In this document: piece by piece, positions 23,590-26,108 of the stretch
Layout of the letters: each line of letters begins with the position of its first letter
How positions within the stretch are numbered: position 1 is the first letter of the stretch
NCBI GenBank assembly: GCA_013374505.1
Contig: QENJ01000225.1
Coordinates: 1-26,108 of the forward strand
DNA: 26,108 nt
DNA from: Candidatus Methanophagaceae archaeon
Lineage (GTDB): Archaea; Halobacteriota; Syntropharchaeia; Alkanophagales; Methanospirareceae
Direction of reading: 5' to 3'
The notes under the pieces: generated by a model
Seen by the model: only the letters and a program-made list of their open reading frames with translations
What the model was told of the DNA's origin: nothing
The model's database searches: none
Translations under genes and position numbers: made by a program

Positions 23590-23990
23590 TTCGCTATTTC
23601 ATGTGGGTAGATGAGGGTAAGTGGCAGCCAAATAATCCAAAATCAGAAGAAAAAGGCGGATTGATATAGCCTTAAATCTAAAAGGAAGGATTGAAAATGT
23701 TGGCAAGGTAATTGTGAGAGAGCTTCTTAGGCGGTTAAACGTGACATAAACGAAGAACAAAAATGAGTTCATCTTTGCAAACAGGTCTATAAACTCTATA
23801 CCAACTGCTATGATGTTCATAAAGGGTTGAGGGAACTCCCAGATGTAGCAAAGAGAGGCAGGATAAGTCCGGTAGCCGCATTGATGTTTTCTGGAACGAA
23901 GAGGAAGAAAACTTCAAGCGGATAATTTCGAGAGAAATAGGACTTATCCTGCCGGGCAGTGAGTTAATTCAACGGTATGTGTGCAGGTAG
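23590..23990 (+). pseudogene. Decayed coding region, family not recognised
   Basis: Successive plus-strand segments in changing frames look like protein: MGLRYFMWVDEGKWQPNNPK; then DIALNLKGRIENVGKVIVRE; then KQVYKLYTNCYDVHKGLREL and AKRGRISPVAALMFSG; then RIDVFWNEEEENFKRIISRE ending at GSELIQRYVCR and TAG. They follow one another in order and suggest one or two genes broken by several frameshifts and a stop. I could not name the family. This is the main content of the 1-kb gene-poor region. Confidence 0.4.
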
Positions 23991-24004
23991 TTAGGTTCAT
24001 AAAG

Positions 24005-24045
24005 GTATATCGGTCGCTCCACTTTACCGCAAGCGACCGATATAC
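24005..24045. repeat. Strong stem-loop, 14-bp perfect arms
   Basis: GTATATCGGTCGCT (24005-24018) and AGCGACCGATATAC (24032-24045) are exact reverse complements around a 13-base loop. No gene touches it and no T-run follows on either strand. It could be a structured RNA, a protein-binding site or a mobile-element end. Confidence 0.7.
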
Positions 24046-24278
24046 TATGACTAATTTGTTTATGCGGTTACATGGTGTTAAAATCTAAACTTATGATCAT
24101 CCTATCGGATATATTTCTTGGTTATGAACTCTTGTAGATTTTGATAACTACGGACGCTTGACATTCAACATGCCCCTCATGTAATCTGCTTCAGCGGATA
24201 GTAGGGATATTGAGTTACCCATACAAAACAGCGAAGAGCCAGAGGTATCTTATTGTATAAGAGATGCGATTTAACGAA

Positions 24279-24336
24279 GTTCGCCGAGCGTACACTTGAG
24301 TGTAGCGAACTGTAACCGGAGTTTAAATAAATATAT
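24279..24336. promoter_or_regulatory. Hairpin followed by an orphan TATA box
   Basis: GTTCGC (24279-24284) pairs with GCGAAC (24305-24310) around an inner palindrome TACACT-TG-AGTGTA (24291-24304), with a six-base bulge. Right after it TTTAAATAAATATAT (24322-24336) is a strong plus-strand TATA match, but no convincing gene follows before the convergent methyltransferase. The rest of 24046-24417 shows nothing. Confidence 0.35.
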
Positions 24337-24417
24337 GCTCATATTGTAGAATGACACTTGCTGTAAGTTCGCTAATAAAACAACAAATTCTGAGCCTCAC
24401 ATACTTACGTATCTGAG

Positions 24418-25284
24418 TCAATCATTTTTTTCCTTGACAACCTTACCATGGAATAGCGAATAGGTAAGAAAGGCAGAGTAATCCAACCGATTCAAAATAA
24501 AATCGGGTGACTCCGGCTGACAGATCCGTTCAAATTCCGCCCAATCTTCCGGTGTCACCTCAGATTGCGCGTTCCCCCAGAATGACTGGAATAGTGCCGT
24601 TAATGCGCTACGGATGTCATCACTTAACGGTGCCTGAAAATCCGTTACAAATGTGTGGCCAACCAAGTTCTCCAGGTATGCGTCTCGTAGCCAGCCCCGC
24701 GTGCATAAGAAGTGGAAGTTAGGTTTCATACCCCTGGTGAATGGGGCGATCGCAGGAGAGGTCGTATTGAGCCGTGCCTCCAATAGCGGAAATCCCGGTA
24801 GTAGCTTTTGCGAAGACCAGAAAAGGATGGCTACGCAGCCACCCGGCTTCACTACTCGCGTTAGTTCTTTTATCAACGGCAAAGAGGCTCCAGCCGAACA
24901 GCCCTTGGGTCCGATCCATATAGTATCTGCACTCCATACCCAATCGAAAGAGTTGTCGTCAAAGGGAAGTTTGTTCATGTCCCAATCCTGAAAGGAAACG
25001 TGTTCCGAGAATCGGGACTTATTTGCTAGTTCCCTTGCGTGAACCAGAAGCTCAGGTGACAAATCAAGCCCGGAGACATGTCCCGCAGGTGCCACCGCCT
25101 TTGCCAACCGCAAAGTATGGTGGCCTGCCCTGCATCCTACGTCCAGGCCTCGGCTTCCTGAAGGTAGCTTCAGCATCCGGATCGCCGATAGAATAACAGG
25201 CTCTCGCAAAAGGTCTGCCAAAGACAGCATACGCACGTAGGCATCCAGGTCGTGCTCTTTACTTGCATTCTTTTTGGTTTCCAT
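24418..25284 (-). CDS. SAM-dependent methyltransferase (class I)
   Basis: A 288-residue methyltransferase of the Methyltransf_11/25 type. Motif I is GLDVGCRAGHHTLRLA (residues 46-61), the acidic residue after strand 2 is in SGLDLSPELL (Asp74), then SFQDWDMNKLPFDDNSFDWV and LTRVVKPGGCVAILFW complete the Rossmann fold. The substrate is not evident; the long C-terminal part after residue 180 is family-specific. ATG 25284 was chosen; the in-frame TTG at 25323 lies directly after a TAG that ends a short leader ORF. Confidence 0.82.
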   Translation of the reverse strand: METKKNASKEHDLDAYVRMLSLADLLREPVILSAIRMLKLPSGSRGLDVGCRAGHHTLRLAKAVAPAGHVSGLDLSPELLVHARELANKSRFSEHVSFQDWDMNKLPFDDNSFDWVWSADTIWIGPKGCSAGASLPLIKELTRVVKPGGCVAILFWSSQKLLPGFPLLEARLNTTSPAIAPFTRGMKPNFHFLCTRGWLRDAYLENLVGHTFVTDFQAPLSDDIRSALTALFQSFWGNAQSEVTPEDWAEFERICQPESPDFILNRLDYSAFLTYSLFHGKVVKEKND

Positions 25285-25326
25285 GTCTGTACACCATCCC
25301 TGTTTATTACGACTTCCGGGCAACCT

Positions 25327-25446
25327 CTAAAAACGCTTACAGAGGTTAAAGCCCGTTTTTGCAGCCTCTAAATACACATCAACCAAGTCCGGGTTGATAG
25401 ACCTCGTAAGTACAATGATCCTACATTTAGGCATCTCGGAAGACAT
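25327..25446 (-). other. Short ORF in the methyltransferase leader
   Basis: A 39-codon ORF from ATG 25446 to TAG 25327 reads MPKCRIIVLTRSINPDLVDV and LEAAKTGFNLCKRF, which looks like real protein. It is in the same frame as the methyltransferase and directly upstream. A strong TATA lies about 32 bases before its ATG, so it would be translated first on the methyltransferase message. It could be a regulatory leader peptide, a small gene, or the stump of a longer protein. Confidence 0.4.
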
Positions 25447-25472
25447 CTAAAAATAATGTATGTTCAAAGCAC

Positions 25473-25485
25473 ATATAAATACTTC
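25473..25485 (-). promoter_or_regulatory. TATA box of the leader ORF/methyltransferase transcript
   Basis: Minus-strand AAGTATTTATATG is a strong TATA element; a start about 26 bases on would be near 25452, just before the short ORF's ATG at 25446. Confidence 0.55.
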
Positions 25486-25527
25486 GGTTTTTGTTTTGAT
25501 ACTGTTGTGCAAATGCGATAGCACCCA

Positions 25528-25673
25528 CGAAACGAGTAGAAGGGACGAGCGTTTCGCGTTCTATTAAAAATCTGATAATTGTTTAGCTAACCACAAGATT
25601 TCACAGATTTCCACACAACCTTTCTTTCCCAAAGAAAGTTTGTTTTTTGATAAAACTTTTTCTAAAAAGTTTT
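25528..25673. repeat. Cluster of three inverted repeats in a gene-free stretch
   Basis: CGAAACG (25528-25534) with CGTTTCG (25550-25556); CTTTCTTT (25620-25627) with AAAGAAAG (25631-25638), three-base loop and a following T-rich run to 25648 as in an intrinsic terminator; AAAACTTTTT (25652-25661) with AAAAAGTTTT (25664-25673), two-base loop. No plus-strand gene lies upstream to be terminated. No other feature is seen between 25486 and 25674. Confidence 0.6.
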
Positions 25674-25676
25674 AGT

Positions 25677-25778
25677 GTTGAATTGTTTGGACCTACATTT
25701 GTGGCTCTTTCTGGTGGCTCTCTTATTGTGTGTCTTGTTTCTTTGCTCTACTATGATCGGAAAGGTGATGCGCAATGA
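25677..25778 (+). pseudogene. C-terminal fragment of a small membrane protein
   Basis: The frame reads VELFGPTFVALSGGSLIVCL and VSLLYYDRKGDAQ to TGA at 25776-25778, a membrane helix with a short basic tail. Small XRE regulators like the next gene are often paired with a small membrane protein (DUF2178/DUF3796 type) that ends this way. Only the last helix is visible; the upstream part is missing, so it appears truncated. Confidence 0.35.
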
Positions 25779-25827
25779 ATGGCGCGTATTATTATGTGAA
25801 AAGCAAGAGAAATATCGATTTTTTACT

Positions 25828-26027
25828 ATGAAAACGAGAATGAAAGAGCTCAGAGCGCGATACTATCTGACACAGGAAGATTCACCAAAAAAAAAGTGGG
25901 TGTACGACGAGAAACAATTGTATTCCTGGAGAAGGGCAAATACAACCCTTCTCTTAAATTAGCTTATGATATTGCAAAGGTTTTAAACTCAAACATAGAA
26001 GAAGTGTTTATATTTGACGATGAATGA
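25828..26027 (+). pseudogene. XRE-family regulator, frameshifted at an A9 run
   Basis: Small helix-turn-helix regulator. The first half reads MKTRMKELRARYYLTQED, the second, in another frame, VGVRRETIVFLEKGKYNPSL then LAYDIAKVLNSNIEEVFIFD ending at TGA 26025-26027. Joined, this is a standard HTH_XRE protein of about 66 residues. The break is in a run of nine A at 25887-25895; adding one A or removing two restores the frame. It may be a true mutation, a phase-variable site or a sequencing error. Confidence 0.75.
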
Positions 26028-26045
26028 TTCGTTTCCGCCGCTTCA

Positions 26046-26108
26046 TCAGACAGCAACCTGGGGTTCCGCACGACTAAAATCCTTACCCAACAACGCCCTC
26101 TTGGCTAA
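26046..26108 (-). CDS. C-terminal end of a minus-strand gene leaving the window
   Basis: The minus frame is open from the right edge and reads LAKRALLGKDFSRAEPQVAV before tandem stops TGATGA (26048-26043). Only 20 codons are visible, so the product cannot be named and it may be chance. Confidence 0.35.
   Translation of the reverse strand, partial: LAKRALLGKDFSRAEPQVAV

Noticed and set aside
23394..23669. 91-codon plus-strand ORF overlapping the ABC ATPase end
   Set aside because: Composition is odd in its first two thirds (shadow of the minus-strand ORF), and only the last 28 codons look protein-like; treated as debris.
25675..25962. 95-codon ORF as one gene
   Set aside because: It joins a wrong frame of a membrane fragment to the first half of the XRE gene; the family match shows two separate broken genes.

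Overview
The window reads as a euryarchaeal chromosome segment, most likely from a methane-cycling archaeon of the ANME-1 (Methanophagales) type. The archaeal assignment rests on ribosomal protein L21e, transcription factor B, RNase HII, a DUF99 protein, archaeal TATA boxes and tRNA genes without encoded CCA. The methane-cycle assignment rests on mptA (methanopterin synthesis), a DUF2111 gene and a metV-metF pair. A MetF-type reductase together with methanopterin synthesis is a known ANME-1 trait, where MetF is thought to replace Mer. The genus call is inference, not proof.

Layout, left to right. 1-5983: a nitrilase-family gene cut by the left edge, hemC, an Lrp/AsnC regulator divergent from asnB, a small unknown ORF, an MscS channel interrupted by one in-frame TGA, and a second nitrilase-family gene translationally coupled to it. 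5984-7809 is an accessory islet: a decayed transposase tail, a HEPN (Swt1-type) protein gene, and a 428-bp element with 18-bp terminal inverted repeats and a perfect 9-bp target duplication that carries an internally deleted GxxExxY gene. 7810-9859: mpgS-mpgP, the two-step route to the compatible solute mannosylglycerate. 9924-14992: rpl21e, DUF2111, tRNA-Val, trxB-rnhB, tfb, then DUF99 with an unknown partner and tRNA-Ser. 14993-16991: a UDP-galactopyranose-mutase-like flavoprotein overlapping a family 2 glycosyltransferase.

17073-23407: trpD, metV-metF with a clear terminator, a secreted thioredoxin coupled to CcdA, mptA, tRNA-Met and an orphan molybdate/tungstate-type ABC ATPase. 23408-24417 is about 1 kb of coding debris and strong hairpins. 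The right end has a SAM methyltransferase with a short ORF in its leader, a hairpin-rich spacer, a membrane-protein fragment, an XRE regulator frameshifted in an A9 run, and the tail of a minus-strand gene leaving the window.

The most interesting items are the small TIR/TSD element, the mscS stop codon at an apparent tryptophan position with an intact coupled tail, the metVF/mptA combination, and several homopolymer or single-base lesions that could be real decay or sequence errors.
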